Assembly: GCA_944326135.1 (NCBI GenBank)
Contig: CALVCU010000015.1
Location: 62,001-126,000 of the forward strand
From: an uncultured Ligilactobacillus sp.
GTDB taxonomy: Bacteria; Bacillota; Bacilli; Lactobacillales; Lactobacillaceae
Direction of reading: 5' to 3'
Length of the DNA: 64,000 nucleotides
The number at the start of each line of letters is the position of its first letter. Position 1 is the first letter of the stretch. The notes below the pieces were generated by a model, which searched no databases, had not been told where the DNA came from, and saw only the letters and a list, made by a program, of their open reading frames with translations. The translations under genes were made by a program, and so were the position numbers. Shown here piece after piece: positions 1-8,769 of this stretch.

Positions 1-872
1 TAGCTACTAAATTGCATGGAAATATGGCATTGTTTTGTGGAACAGTTATTGGAAGTGCAATGTTTGGTGATAATCTTTCAATGATTTCGGCTTCTGTAAT
101 TGCAGCAACACGGACACAAGCTGTATCAATGATGGAAAAATTTAGAACAAATTTTACAATGATTTTACCAGCACTTATAATTAATTTGATTTTATTAATG
201 TTGCAACCAATTGATCAAGGTGTACGCTTAACCGGCAATCATTCATATGATGTTTTAAATTTATTACCATATATTTTAGTTATTATTTTGTCATTTACCG
301 GTATGAACGTAATTTTAGTATTGACTTTAGGAATTTTAACCGGGATTGCAATTGGCGTTTTCCACGGTGATTTTTCTTTGGTTAAATCAATGACTGTCGT
401 TCATAATGGGATGATGAGTATGGAAGATATGGCTTTAATTGCAATTTTGGTTGGCGGTTTAGTTGCATTAATGGATTATCTTGGTGGAATTGATTGGATT
501 ATTAATTTACTGACAAGCAAAATCAAGTCAACTAAAGGTGGCGAAATGGCAATCGCTACGTTAGTAAGTTTACTAGATATAATCACAACTAATAATACAG
601 TTTCAATTATTACGGCAGGGCCATTAGCGAAAGACATTGGTGAAAAATTTGAGATTGCTCCTCGCAGAATTGCAAGTGATCTAGTTACTTTTTCATGCGC
701 TTTTAATGGCTTGATTCCATATGGTGGTCAACTACTGGTGGCTGCAGGATTAGGTGGAATTTCACCCATGGATATTGTGCCATATAGTTGGTACTGTTTA
801 TTGATGTTAGTATCAAGTACTTGCTTTATTTTGTTTAGTAAGAGAAAGAAAATTGAGGTTAAGGAGTCATAG
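1..872 (+). CDS. NhaC-family Na+/H+ antiporter, 5'-truncated by window edge
   Basis: C-terminal part of a polytopic membrane transporter. The frame is open to the window edge, so the N-terminus lies outside; about 289 residues are visible and stop at the TAG at 870-872. Hydrophobic segments alternate with short polar loops, and the stretch around residues 5-35 (GNMALFCGTVIGSAMFGDNL) resembles the conserved G-A-FFG segment of NhaC antiporters, also seen in the full-length NhaC at 56.7 kb. The ITTNNTVSI segment near residue 195 is another polar break inside a membrane span, typical of ion-coupled carriers. Family knowledge says sodium/proton (or organic ion) exchange across the cytoplasmic membrane; the exact substrate cannot be read. 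The gene downstream begins within a few bases of the stop, so the two were probably co-transcribed. Confidence 0.75.
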   Translation, partial: ATKLHGNMALFCGTVIGSAMFGDNLSMISASVIAATRTQAVSMMEKFRTNFTMILPALIINLILLMLQPIDQGVRLTGNHSYDVLNLLPYILVIILSFTGMNVILVLTLGILTGIAIGVFHGDFSLVKSMTVVHNGMMSMEDMALIAILVGGLVALMDYLGGIDWIINLLTSKIKSTKGGEMAIATLVSLLDIITTNNTVSIITAGPLAKDIGEKFEIAPRRIASDLVTFSCAFNGLIPYGGQLLVAAGLGGISPMDIVPYSWYCLLMLVSSTCFILFSKRKKIEVKES

Positions 873-874
873 GA

Positions 875-3867
875 TTGATAGAAATTGATAAGCGAAAAAA
901 AACACGGCGGATTACAATTATTAATTATTATTGGCACTATGATGCTTGTATTTAAGCATTTATTTACAGATGCAAATGTAAATCTAGATCGTTTTGCAAA
1001 TTTAGATAGTAATTATATCTGGCAATTAATTCAAGGAGTAAGTAATCTTGGAATTGATATAGCTATAATTGGTTTAGGGTTTATGTTAGCTAAATATAGA
1101 AATTCAATTACATTAACTATTAAATCTTGGATAATGATTTGGCTAACAGGAGTTACAGTTTTAATTAGCATACTATTATTGAATAATATTTTTACTTTAG
1201 AAAATTTTTATAATGCTATTTTTCCTGTTATTCGTGGAACATATCCAATTGTAACTGGAATTTTAATCGGAATCTTATTTTTACCAATTATCCGTTATGT
1301 TAGCTGTCGCTATTCAAAATTAGTGTTAGGTGGAATTGGAATTACAATTATTGCGCCATCACTTTTTAATCGTCCTTTATGGGGAAGTACAGACATTAAT
1401 TTTGTTTTTTATGGCTTCATTATGTTTGCCTTAGGTATTTGGTTAAAATTTAATAGTGAAAAGTTAAAAACTCGTAAAGCAGTTATCATACAAGTTTTAA
1501 TTGTGATTTTAAATGAAATATCAATTGCTCTGATGCCAGCATTTTCATTTGCTCAACACAGAGATTTATCAACAGCTGCAAGATTTACAAATTCAAGCTG
1601 TGGTTTGCAAATTTTGACAGCAATGGTTTTAATTAATTTATTTAGCAAGATTAAGTTACCAGCGATAAAAAATTCAATTATCTTTTATTGGGCACTTGTG
1701 ATGATTTGTGGCAATTACACGGGTTATTTAAGTCAAAATATCACTCAATTAAATCAAAAATTTCAAAGCATGCCTTTTACTGTTGTAAAAATGGTTTCAA
1801 AGCAAGTTTTAATTTTTGCTGCTTTTTGTTTGTTAGGTACATTAGTAATTTTAGTAGTTACACGCTTGTTTCATTTAGATAAAAAAATTAATTCTATTTG
1901 GGACGGTTGTGATTTGGTTAATTTTAATACATGGTGGAATCCAAAGGTTTTAGCGGTTAAGAAATGGATTAAACAACATGCTATTTATTCGGATTAGCAA
2001 TTGCATATCTTTTATCATTCTGTTCATTTTTAGCAGTTACTGATAATTTTCGAGTTAAACCAAATGTAAGTGAGGATTATAATGTATTTGCATATATTTT
2101 GGGTACTCGTCAACTATTTGTAATTATTAATATGTTGCTAATATTAATGTTGTTTAAATTTATTTGGGCCTTAACAAATCGCTTCTGGCTTGCATCTATT
2201 AGTAGTGGGGTATTTTTTGTTGGCTGGATTATTGCTAATGTTTTAAAAGTACAAAGTAGAAGTGAAACAGTTTTATCTTCAGATCTTTCAATGTTAAAAA
2301 ATTGGAAAGAATTGTTATCGATGGTGGATGGCAGCGTTACAATCATAGCAATAGCAATGATTGTAGTCGCGATTATCCTTATTCTGTTACTTGAAAAGAA
2401 AAAACCAATTGGACGTGGAAGTTGGCCTAAACGAATTTTTTGGCTTTTAGTAATACCAATTATCTCATGTGGTGCAAATCAATTGAATCATAAAGAGTCA
2501 CCACTTTATACAGTGGCTTGGAATATTGGAGATGCTACAAACTTCTTTAATCAATGGGGCGGAGCTATGGTTAATGGCACAACATTACAATTTATTAATA
2601 ATATTGATATAAAGGTTATGGATAAGCCACAAGGCTATTCTGAAGCAAAAATAAAAAATTGTGCGAAAAGTATAAAAAAGAAGCACAAGAAATTAATAAA
2701 GAAAGAACTAATCAATTAAAAGATCAAATTGTTATTTTTAATTTAAGTGAAAGTTTTGCAGATCCATCACGTTTAACGGGAGTTAAATTGAAGAATAATC
2801 CAATTCCTAATATTCAAAAAATTAAGAAAGATAATACCTCAGGAATAATGTTAAGTTCAAACTATGGTGGAGGAACCGCTAATATTGAATTTATGACTTT
2901 AACTGGTTTAGCTACATGTAATTTTACTTCAACATTACAAGTTCCATATACTCAATTAGTTGGAAAAATGAAAACAGTTCCTTCAATTGTTCAACAGTTT
3001 CCTGAAGCAGTTGCAATTCACCCATATAAAGGAACTTTTTATAACCGTAAAACTGTATATAAGAAGTTAGGTATTGATAGATATTACTTCCTTGGTAGTG
3101 AGTATAAGATAATAAATCAAAAGAAAAATGAAAATAGTAAATATTTATCAGATGAAACGGCATATGACAATGCATTGAAACAAATTAATAACTCGAATAA
3201 GAGTGGCTTATTTATTAATTTGGTTACTATGCAAAACCATTCGCCATATAATAAAAATGTATATAAAAATGCAGATAAATTTAATGCATCAGGCTCAATA
3301 TTTGATTCAGCTACACAAATAAATTTAAATAATTATGCTTGTGGATTAAATTATACTGATGAAGCTGCACAAAAATTCATGAAAGAGCTAGATAAAATTG
3401 AAAAGCCTGTAACTTGGGTATTTTATGGTGATCATCTTCCTGGAATATATAACTTTTTATCATCAGATATGGGAAAATATGGCTTAGAATTACATGAAAC
3501 AGATTATTTCATTTATTCTAATAAGTATGCTCAAGAACATTTAGGAGCAAAACGATTAACGACATATACTAACTATGTTTCTCCAAATGAGTTTTCAGCA
3601 ATGGTAGCAGAACAAACGAATAGTAAAGTAACACCATTCCTTGCTCTATTAACACATGTATATCAAGAATTACCTGCAACAGCAATACCATTTGTTTTAA
3701 ATGATGATGAAAATTCTGAACCTGTTATGGTAAATCAAGATGGAAAAATTATTACAAATAGTGATTTAACTGCAAAGCAAAAAGAATTGTGGCATGATTA
3801 TAAGTTGATTCAGTATGATTTAACGGTTGGTAAACAATATTCAGTTAAATACTTAATGTATAAATAA
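875..3867 (+). pseudogene. Frameshifted LTA-synthase-like membrane protein (acyltransferase-3-like plus sulfatase fold)
   Basis: Three consecutive frames (885-1997, about 1999-2719, 2659-3867) together encode one protein that is co-linear with the intact 993-residue gene on the other strand at 19844-22825. The first break is near 1980, where the frame runs into a stop after WIKQHAIYSD while the next frame continues with YLFGLAIAY, matching the paralogue. The second is at the A6 run 2653-2658, where one more A restores a frame reading KLCEKYKKEAQEINK. Both behave as one-base losses. The third piece keeps the whole catalytic domain, including ESF, GGGTAN and FYGDHLPG. A TTG at 875, eight bases after AAGGAG, may be the ancestral start; using it needs one A fewer in the A8 run at 895-902. 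It is probably inactive unless the breaks are sequencing errors. Confidence 0.8.
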
Positions 3868-3897
3868 AAAAAGCATCCATAATTGGATACTTTTTTA
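3868..3897. terminator. Bidirectional intrinsic terminator
   Basis: Stem GCATCCA/TGGATAC (3873-3879 with 3884-3890, one mismatch, loop TAAT) is flanked by an A-run on the left and TTTTTT on the right. It can therefore end transcripts from both the LTA-synthase-like remnant and the converging YlbF-family gene. Confidence 0.75.
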
Positions 3898-3908
3898 TTT
3901 AGCATTAA

Positions 3909-4256
3909 TTATTTGTTTTCGTAAATGCCATTGATTGGTTTTAAGATGATTGAGTTAATATCATTTAATAATTGGTTTAAAGTTTGTTCTGCTTTCATTA
4001 AGTTTGTGATAGCATCCATGTTGCTCATCTTTTGTGCCAATTCTTGTAATTGTTTCATGTCATCTTCTGCAGGTTGTTGACCAGCTGCTTGTGATGATTG
4101 TAATTTTGTTTGAAGTCCTGTGAATTGTTCGTATAAATCAAATGCTACTGCATCATTTTTTAATGCGGCGAAAGCATTTTGAACGCCCATAAATTCTTCT
4201 GTTTGTGGTAATTCCTTTGCAACTTCGTTTACTGCGTCATAAATATTTACAGCCAT
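3909..4256 (-). CDS. YlbF/YheA-family (UPF0342-like) small cytoplasmic protein
   Basis: A 115-residue, acidic, glutamine-rich, entirely soluble protein predicted to be almost all helical (NAFAALKNDAVAFDLYEQF, then a long amphipathic helix ending ELAQKMSNMDAITNLMKAEQ). Length, helical pattern and the closing TLNQLLNDINSIIL segment fit the YlbF/YmcA/YheA group of small helical proteins. Some members act in RNA-maturation complexes in Bacillus, but the role of the YheA branch is not well defined, so no specific function is assigned. The ATG at 4256 follows AAGGAGG at a spacing of about eight, which fixes the start. It is monocistronic, sharing the terminator on its right-hand end with the upstream convergent unit. 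Confidence 0.75.
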   Translation of the reverse strand: MAVNIYDAVNEVAKELPQTEEFMGVQNAFAALKNDAVAFDLYEQFTGLQTKLQSSQAAGQQPAEDDMKQLQELAQKMSNMDAITNLMKAEQTLNQLLNDINSIILKPINGIYENK

Positions 4257-4310
4257 AATAGTAGCCTCCTTAAATGTCTATATGTAAATTTTAACATATT
4301 TGATTTTAGA

Positions 4311-4339
4311 TTGACCAATACATGAAATCGTGGTTTAAT
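4311..4339 (+). promoter_or_regulatory. Promoter of the tyrS T-box leader
   Basis: TTGACC (4311-4316) and TTTAAT (4334-4339) are separated by 17 bases, and TG one base before the -10 makes it an extended -10 promoter. Transcription would start near 4346, just before the T-box leader. Confidence 0.7.
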
Positions 4340-4345
4340 AAAGAA

Positions 4346-4565
4346 GAATATTTAGCATCGGAAATTTAGTAGGTCTCATCCAACGGTTCAGAAAGTTAGC
4401 GGTTGCTGGAAGCTAACCCGTGATTAAGATTCGAATTACACTTTCATTGAAGTGATGCGAGCGACGTTAGCGTTATCTAACGAGAGGCTTTGTAGCAAAG
4501 TTGGGTGGTACCACGAGTTAATCGTCCCAGTATGTATTGAATACTACTGGGGCGATTTTTTATTT
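4346..4565 (+). promoter_or_regulatory. T-box leader of tyrS (tyrosine specific)
   Basis: The canonical T-box sequence GGGTGGTACCACG lies at 4503-4515, about 30 bases before a strong terminator. Upstream is the complex stem I region. A UAC codon followed by A at 4437-4439 sits where the specifier loop is expected, on the 3' side of stem I, and matches tyrosine. In the known mechanism uncharged tRNA-Tyr pairs with the specifier and with the T-box bulge, stabilising an antiterminator and switching tyrS on during tyrosine shortage. The structure was inferred by eye, so the exact helices are provisional. Confidence 0.88.
4521..4564 (+). terminator. T-box attenuator terminator
   Basis: ATCGTCCCAGTA (4521-4532) pairs with TACTGGGGCGAT further right, leaving a T-run at about 4557-4562. 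This is the terminator competing with the T-box antiterminator ahead of tyrS. Confidence 0.85.
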
Positions 4566-4596
4566 CCAAGTTAAGAAATTACCAGGAGGTTATGAA

Positions 4597-5850
4597 ATGG
4601 ACATTTTAGAAGATTTAAAATGGCGCGGGGCGATTAACCAAGAAACCGATGAAGAAGGTTTACGTGAAGTTCTAAAAGATAAGAAGATTTCACTTTACTG
4701 TGGAACAGATCCTACAGGAGATAGTTTACATATTGGACACTTAATTCCATTTATTGTGTTAAAGCGTTTTGAAATAGCCGGTTATCACCCATATATCTTA
4801 ATTGGTGGTGGAACAGGTTCAATTGGTGATCCAAGTGGACGTAAGACAGAACGTCAATTACAAACAATGGAACAAGTTGAACATAATGTAAAAGCTTTAA
4901 CAGAACAAGTAACACGTTTATTTGGTGGTAGCGGTCATATTTCATTTGTAAATAACTATGACTGGCTTTCAAAGATTAATTTATTAGATTTCTTACGTGA
5001 TTATGGTAAGGAATTTAGTGTCAATACAATGATCAAAAAAGATGTAGTTGCTAGTCGTTTAGAAAACGGAATTTCATTTACTGAATTCACATATCAAATT
5101 TTACAATCAGCGGACTTTTTACATTTGTATAAAGAAAATGATATTCAATTACAAATTGGTGGTGCTGATCAATGGGGGAATATAACATCTGGTGTTGACT
5201 TAATCCATAAAAAAGAAGGTCAAGATGCTAAAGTCTTTGGTTTAACAATTCCATTGATGTTAAAGGCTGATGGAACTAAATTTGGTAAGACAGCTGGTGG
5301 AGCAGTTTGGTTAGATGCAGAAAAGACATCACCATATGAATTCTACCAATTCTGGTTAAACCAAGATGATCGTGATGTAGTAAAATATTTGAAATACTTT
5401 ACATTCTTAAGTCATGATGAAATTAATGAATTAGCTGAAAAAGTAGAAACACAACCAGAAAAACGTGAAGCTCAACGTGCATTGGCACGTGCCGTTACAG
5501 AATTTGTACATGGTAAAGAAGCTATGGAAGAAGCTGAAAAGATTTCACAAATTCTCTTTAATGGAGAAATTAAAGAACTTACAGCTAGCCAAGTAGAACA
5601 AGCATTTAGTAAAATGCCTTCTGTTGAAGTTTCACGCGAAAAACAAAACTTAGTAATCTGGTTGGTAGATAATGGAATTGAACCATCAAGACGTCAAGCA
5701 CGTGAAGATGTTAAGAATGGTGCAATTCGGATTAATGGAGATCGTATCCAAGATCTTGATTACGAGTTAGATCCAACAAGTGCATTTGATGGCAAGTATG
5801 TTGTTGTTCGTCGTGGAAAGAAGAAGTACTTCTTAGCAAAAGTTAAATAA
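4597..5850 (+). CDS. tyrS: Tyrosyl-tRNA synthetase
   Basis: Class Ic aminoacyl-tRNA synthetase that charges tRNA-Tyr with tyrosine in the cytoplasm. The 417-residue length is normal for bacterial TyrRS. The Rossmann catalytic domain carries GTDPTGDSLHIGH with HIGH at residues 45-48 and the KMSKS equivalent KFGKT at 228-232. The GADQWGNI segment, typical of TyrRS, lies between them. A C-terminal S4 RNA-binding domain (about 350-415, SRRQAREDVKNGAIRING) follows. The ATG at 4597 was chosen because CCAGGAGG precedes it by six to seven bases; an upstream in-frame start at 4537 would lie inside the attenuator terminator. It is controlled by the tyrosine T-box immediately upstream and closed by its own terminator, so it is a single-gene unit. 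Confidence 0.97.
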   Translation: MDILEDLKWRGAINQETDEEGLREVLKDKKISLYCGTDPTGDSLHIGHLIPFIVLKRFEIAGYHPYILIGGGTGSIGDPSGRKTERQLQTMEQVEHNVKALTEQVTRLFGGSGHISFVNNYDWLSKINLLDFLRDYGKEFSVNTMIKKDVVASRLENGISFTEFTYQILQSADFLHLYKENDIQLQIGGADQWGNITSGVDLIHKKEGQDAKVFGLTIPLMLKADGTKFGKTAGGAVWLDAEKTSPYEFYQFWLNQDDRDVVKYLKYFTFLSHDEINELAEKVETQPEKREAQRALARAVTEFVHGKEAMEEAEKISQILFNGEIKELTASQVEQAFSKMPSVEVSREKQNLVIWLVDNGIEPSRRQAREDVKNGAIRINGDRIQDLDYELDPTSAFDGKYVVVRRGKKKYFLAKVK

Positions 5851-5925
5851 TATTATTTGTATCATTTAAAAACTTTAATTTACGCAAAAAATCTGGGTAA
5901 ATTGATAATTTTATGATCGAATTTA

Positions 5926-5962
5926 GTAAGTCTATGATTTATCTCATAGACTTATTTTTTTG
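5926..5962 (+). terminator. Intrinsic terminator after tyrS
   Basis: AAGTCTATGA (from about 5928) pairs perfectly with TCATAGACTT (ending about 5953) and is followed by a run of T residues. Confidence 0.85.
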
Positions 5963-6058
5963 CTTTAATCTCTTGATTACAGAGGTTTTTATAATCTAAC
6001 TAATAAATGAGTTAAATCATACAACACTACATTTAAATAATTGAAAATAAAAAAATAA

Positions 6059-6087
6059 TTAGAAATAAATTAAAATAGTGTTATAAT
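6059..6087 (+). promoter_or_regulatory. Promoter of the YjeM-like transporter
   Basis: TTAGAA (6059-6064), a 17-base spacer and a perfect TATAAT (6082-6087) preceded by TG at 6079-6080 form a strong extended -10 promoter 33 bases ahead of the chosen start codon. Confidence 0.7.
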
Positions 6088-6119
6088 GTAAATAATTTTA
6101 CAGAAGGGGAATGATTATT

Positions 6120-7706
6120 ATGGACGGTCAGCAAGATCAAAGTAAGAAGATTATGTATGGTAGCTTAGTATTGATGATCTTCTCGTCAATTTTTGGATTT
6201 AGTAACTCAATTACAGCCTTTTATCAAATGGGGTATTCTAGTGTAATTTGGTATGTAATTGCAGCACTAGCATTCTTTTTACCAGCTGCATTAATGTTTG
6301 CAGAATATGGTGCTTCATTTAAAGCAGCAAGTGGAGGAATCTATTCATGGTTGAAGGGGTCGACTAATGAAAAAGTTGCTTTCATTGGAACTTTTATTTG
6401 GTTAGCATCATGGATGGTTTGGTTAGTATCATCTACTCAATTTTTCATTGTATCTGTTTCAACTATGATTTTTGGAAAAGATGAAACGCAATACTGGAGT
6501 TTTGCAGGATTATCTTCAACACAAGTAGTTGGAATTTTAGGGATTATGTTTATTTTATTAGTAACATTTATTGCAGTACACGGAGTTGATAAGATTGCTA
6601 AGGTGGCATCTATTGGTGGTGTATTTGCATTTGCAATCTCAATCTTGTTTAGTTTATTTAGTATCATCGTGTTAATTGCACACCATGGAGTTCTAGCTGA
6701 AGAAATTACAGGACTTAAGAGTTTGACAGTTTCACCAAATGCCAACTTTAATAGTCCAATTGAAGTTATTTCATTCTTAGTATATGCAATTTTTGCTTAT
6801 GCTGGATTGGAAACAACTTCTGGGGTGATTGATTCTGTACATAAGCCAGAAAAGACTTTTCCAAAAGCAATTATTACTGCAATGGTATTAATGACATTTC
6901 TATACATTTTCATGATTGTAATGTGTGGATTCTCAACTAACTGGACAGCTATTTTGGGGAGCAAGAACGTTAACTTGGCAAACTGTGAATATATATTGAT
7001 CAACAACTTAGGGGTAGAAGTTGGTAAGGCCTTTGGACTATCATCAGTCGGTGCGGTGAAAATTGGAAGTTTATTCTCACACTTTGCAGGGTTAACTGAT
7101 GTACTTACTGGTATTGGTGCAGCGTTCGTAATGGTATATTCACCAATTAAGTCATTTATTCTTGGAAGTGATTCAAGATTATTACCAGAAAAGTTAACAG
7201 CATTAAATAAAAAGGGGATGCCAGCAAACGCAATGTGGCTTCAAGCAACAATCGTATGTACGATTATGTTTTTCATTGCATTTGGTGGTGATGCAGCTAA
7301 CCAATTCTATACAGTATTGATGGATATGATGAACGTTTCTTCAGCAGCACCATACTTATTCTTAATTGGAGCATTCCCATTCTTTAAGATGAAGAAAAAT
7401 ATTGATCGTCCATTTGTATTTTATAAGAACAAGACTTTTGCAGTTGTAGTTTCAATCATTGTGTGGTTAGTGGTTGCAACTGGAATTATCTTCACATGTA
7501 TTGAACCAATTTTCTCACATGATTATTCAACAGCATTTTGGACAGCCTTTGGTCCTGTATTCTTTGGAATTGTTGGTTGGACAATTTATGCATGTTCAGA
7601 AAAGAAACTCTCAATGCCATATGTTGAAGCACGAGGGCAATTAGAAGTGGTTCCAATTGAAATTGATGAATCAGAGGAAGATTCAAAGGATTCACATGAT
7701 TTATAA
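6120..7706 (+). CDS. APC-superfamily amino acid transporter, YjeM-like
   Basis: A 528-residue transporter with about twelve hydrophobic segments. Its opening, with GFSNSITAFYQMGYSSVIWY and later AEYGASFKAASGGIYSWLKGS, resembles the glutamate/GABA-antiporter branch represented by E. coli YjeM. The C-terminal 35 residues are hydrophilic and acidic (EIDESEEDSKDSHDL) and should be cytoplasmic. The substrate is unproven; glutamate or GABA exchange is a family-level guess. The ATG at 6120 is preferred over the ATG at 6111 because AGAAGGGGA ends at 6110 and gives normal spacing only to 6120. It has its own promoter and a strong terminator, so it is a stand-alone gene. Confidence 0.85.
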   Translation: MDGQQDQSKKIMYGSLVLMIFSSIFGFSNSITAFYQMGYSSVIWYVIAALAFFLPAALMFAEYGASFKAASGGIYSWLKGSTNEKVAFIGTFIWLASWMVWLVSSTQFFIVSVSTMIFGKDETQYWSFAGLSSTQVVGILGIMFILLVTFIAVHGVDKIAKVASIGGVFAFAISILFSLFSIIVLIAHHGVLAEEITGLKSLTVSPNANFNSPIEVISFLVYAIFAYAGLETTSGVIDSVHKPEKTFPKAIITAMVLMTFLYIFMIVMCGFSTNWTAILGSKNVNLANCEYILINNLGVEVGKAFGLSSVGAVKIGSLFSHFAGLTDVLTGIGAAFVMVYSPIKSFILGSDSRLLPEKLTALNKKGMPANAMWLQATIVCTIMFFIAFGGDAANQFYTVLMDMMNVSSAAPYLFLIGAFPFFKMKKNIDRPFVFYKNKTFAVVVSIIVWLVVATGIIFTCIEPIFSHDYSTAFWTAFGPVFFGIVGWTIYACSEKKLSMPYVEARGQLEVVPIEIDESEEDSKDSHDL

Positions 7707-7721
7707 TATTGAAATGTAATT

Positions 7722-7757
7722 TGAATGAGGTTATGGTTTTTCATAACCTCATTTTTA
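7722..7757 (+). terminator. Intrinsic terminator after the YjeM-like gene
   Basis: AATGAGGTTATG pairs perfectly with CATAACCTCATT around a short T-rich loop (about 7724-7752) and is followed by TTTT. Confidence 0.85.
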
Positions 7758-7882
7758 TATGGATTGTAGATTTACTTTTTTTAAGAAATTATACTCTTTA
7801 TTTTTTAGTAAATTCAAATATTTTGAAGTAAAACAATGATTTTGGGCAAACGTTCGTCTTTTCTTGCATTTAAATTAGAAAA

Positions 7883-7895
7883 ATTGTATTACAAT
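7883..7895 (+). promoter_or_regulatory. Palindrome overlapping the probable -10 of the SDR-cyd unit
   Basis: ATTGTATTACAAT is a 6-1-6 perfect palindrome whose right half contains TACAAT, a good -10 hexamer 39 bases before the SDR start codon. TTGCAT at 7864-7869 is the nearest -35-like hexamer, but the 20-base spacer is long. An operator overlapping a weak -35 promoter would suit a repressed or redox-controlled respiratory operon; the regulator is unknown. Confidence 0.4.
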
Positions 7896-7933
7896 ATCGT
7901 AAACAATTTATTTAAAAGTAAGGAGATATTATT

Positions 7934-8740
7934 ATGGCTAATTTAACAGGGAAAGTAGCAATAGTAACTGCATCAAGTAGGGGAATTGGATATGCAATTA
8001 CTAAAAAGTTTGTTGAAGATGGTGCGATTGTATATATGGCAGTACGCGATAGTGAAAAAAATCGTGATTTAACTGAAAAATTGCATAAGGAAAATGATCA
8101 TTATCGTTCTGTAATTTATAACGCACTTGATTTTGATACATATAAACCAATGATTGAAGAAGTTGTCAAAGATGCAGGACATTTAGATATTTTAGTTAAT
8201 AATTTTGGAACAACAGATATTAAACATGATTTAACTTTAACAACTGGTGATTCAAAGAGATTCTTTGAAATTGTTGATGAAGATGTCGCAAGTGTTTACT
8301 ACAGTTCAAAATATGCAGTAGAACAAATGGTTAAGCAAGAAAATGGTGGGAATATTGTAAATATTTCATCAGTTGCAGGAACAACACCAGATGTTTCTCG
8401 GATGGCATATACTACATCAAAAGCATCAATCAATTCTATTACTCGTAATACTGCAACACAGTATGCACGTCAAAAGATTCGTTGTAATGCTGTTTTACCA
8501 GGATTAGTAAAAACAGATGGTTCAATGGATAACATGTCACCAGAATTTTTAAAGACATTTTTGAAGAATGTACCTATGGATGCAATTGTAGAACCTGTGG
8601 ATATTGCTAACGCAGTTGCATTTTTAGCAAGTGATGAAGCACGTTATATTACTGGTGAACTATTACCTGTTTGTGGTGGTTTTGGTATGCCAACTCCAAT
8701 TTATGGAGATGTTATGAGCGGAGAATCAACAAAAGCTTAA
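7934..8740 (+). CDS. Short-chain dehydrogenase/reductase (SDR)
   Basis: A 268-residue classical SDR, an NAD(P)-dependent cytoplasmic oxidoreductase. The cofactor-binding TASSRGIG is at residues 12-19, the NNFG variant of NNAG at 89-92, the catalytic serine at 146 (NISSVAG), and the Tyr159-x-x-x-Lys163 pair in YTTSK. The C-terminal FLASDEARYITGELLPVCGG is the usual SDR end before a short extra tail. The substrate cannot be predicted. AAGGAGAT before the ATG supports the start. The gene lies 29 bases before cydA with no terminator between them, so it is probably the first gene of the respiratory transcript, an association with no obvious biochemical reason. Confidence 0.88.
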   Translation: MANLTGKVAIVTASSRGIGYAITKKFVEDGAIVYMAVRDSEKNRDLTEKLHKENDHYRSVIYNALDFDTYKPMIEEVVKDAGHLDILVNNFGTTDIKHDLTLTTGDSKRFFEIVDEDVASVYYSSKYAVEQMVKQENGGNIVNISSVAGTTPDVSRMAYTTSKASINSITRNTATQYARQKIRCNAVLPGLVKTDGSMDNMSPEFLKTFLKNVPMDAIVEPVDIANAVAFLASDEARYITGELLPVCGGFGMPTPIYGDVMSGESTKA

Positions 8741-8769
8741 ATAGTTAGTTGATTAGAGAGGGGAAAAAG

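Noticed and set aside
4537..4596. Upstream ATG at 4537 as the start of tyrS
   Set aside because: It lies inside the T-box attenuator terminator and lacks a ribosome site; the ATG at 4597 has GGAGG at correct spacing.
7843..7860. Catabolite-responsive-element-like sequence (GGGCAAACGTTCGTC) before the SDR-cyd unit
   Set aside because: It keeps the central AACG but lacks the flanking TG and CA of the cre consensus, so a CcpA site is not supported.
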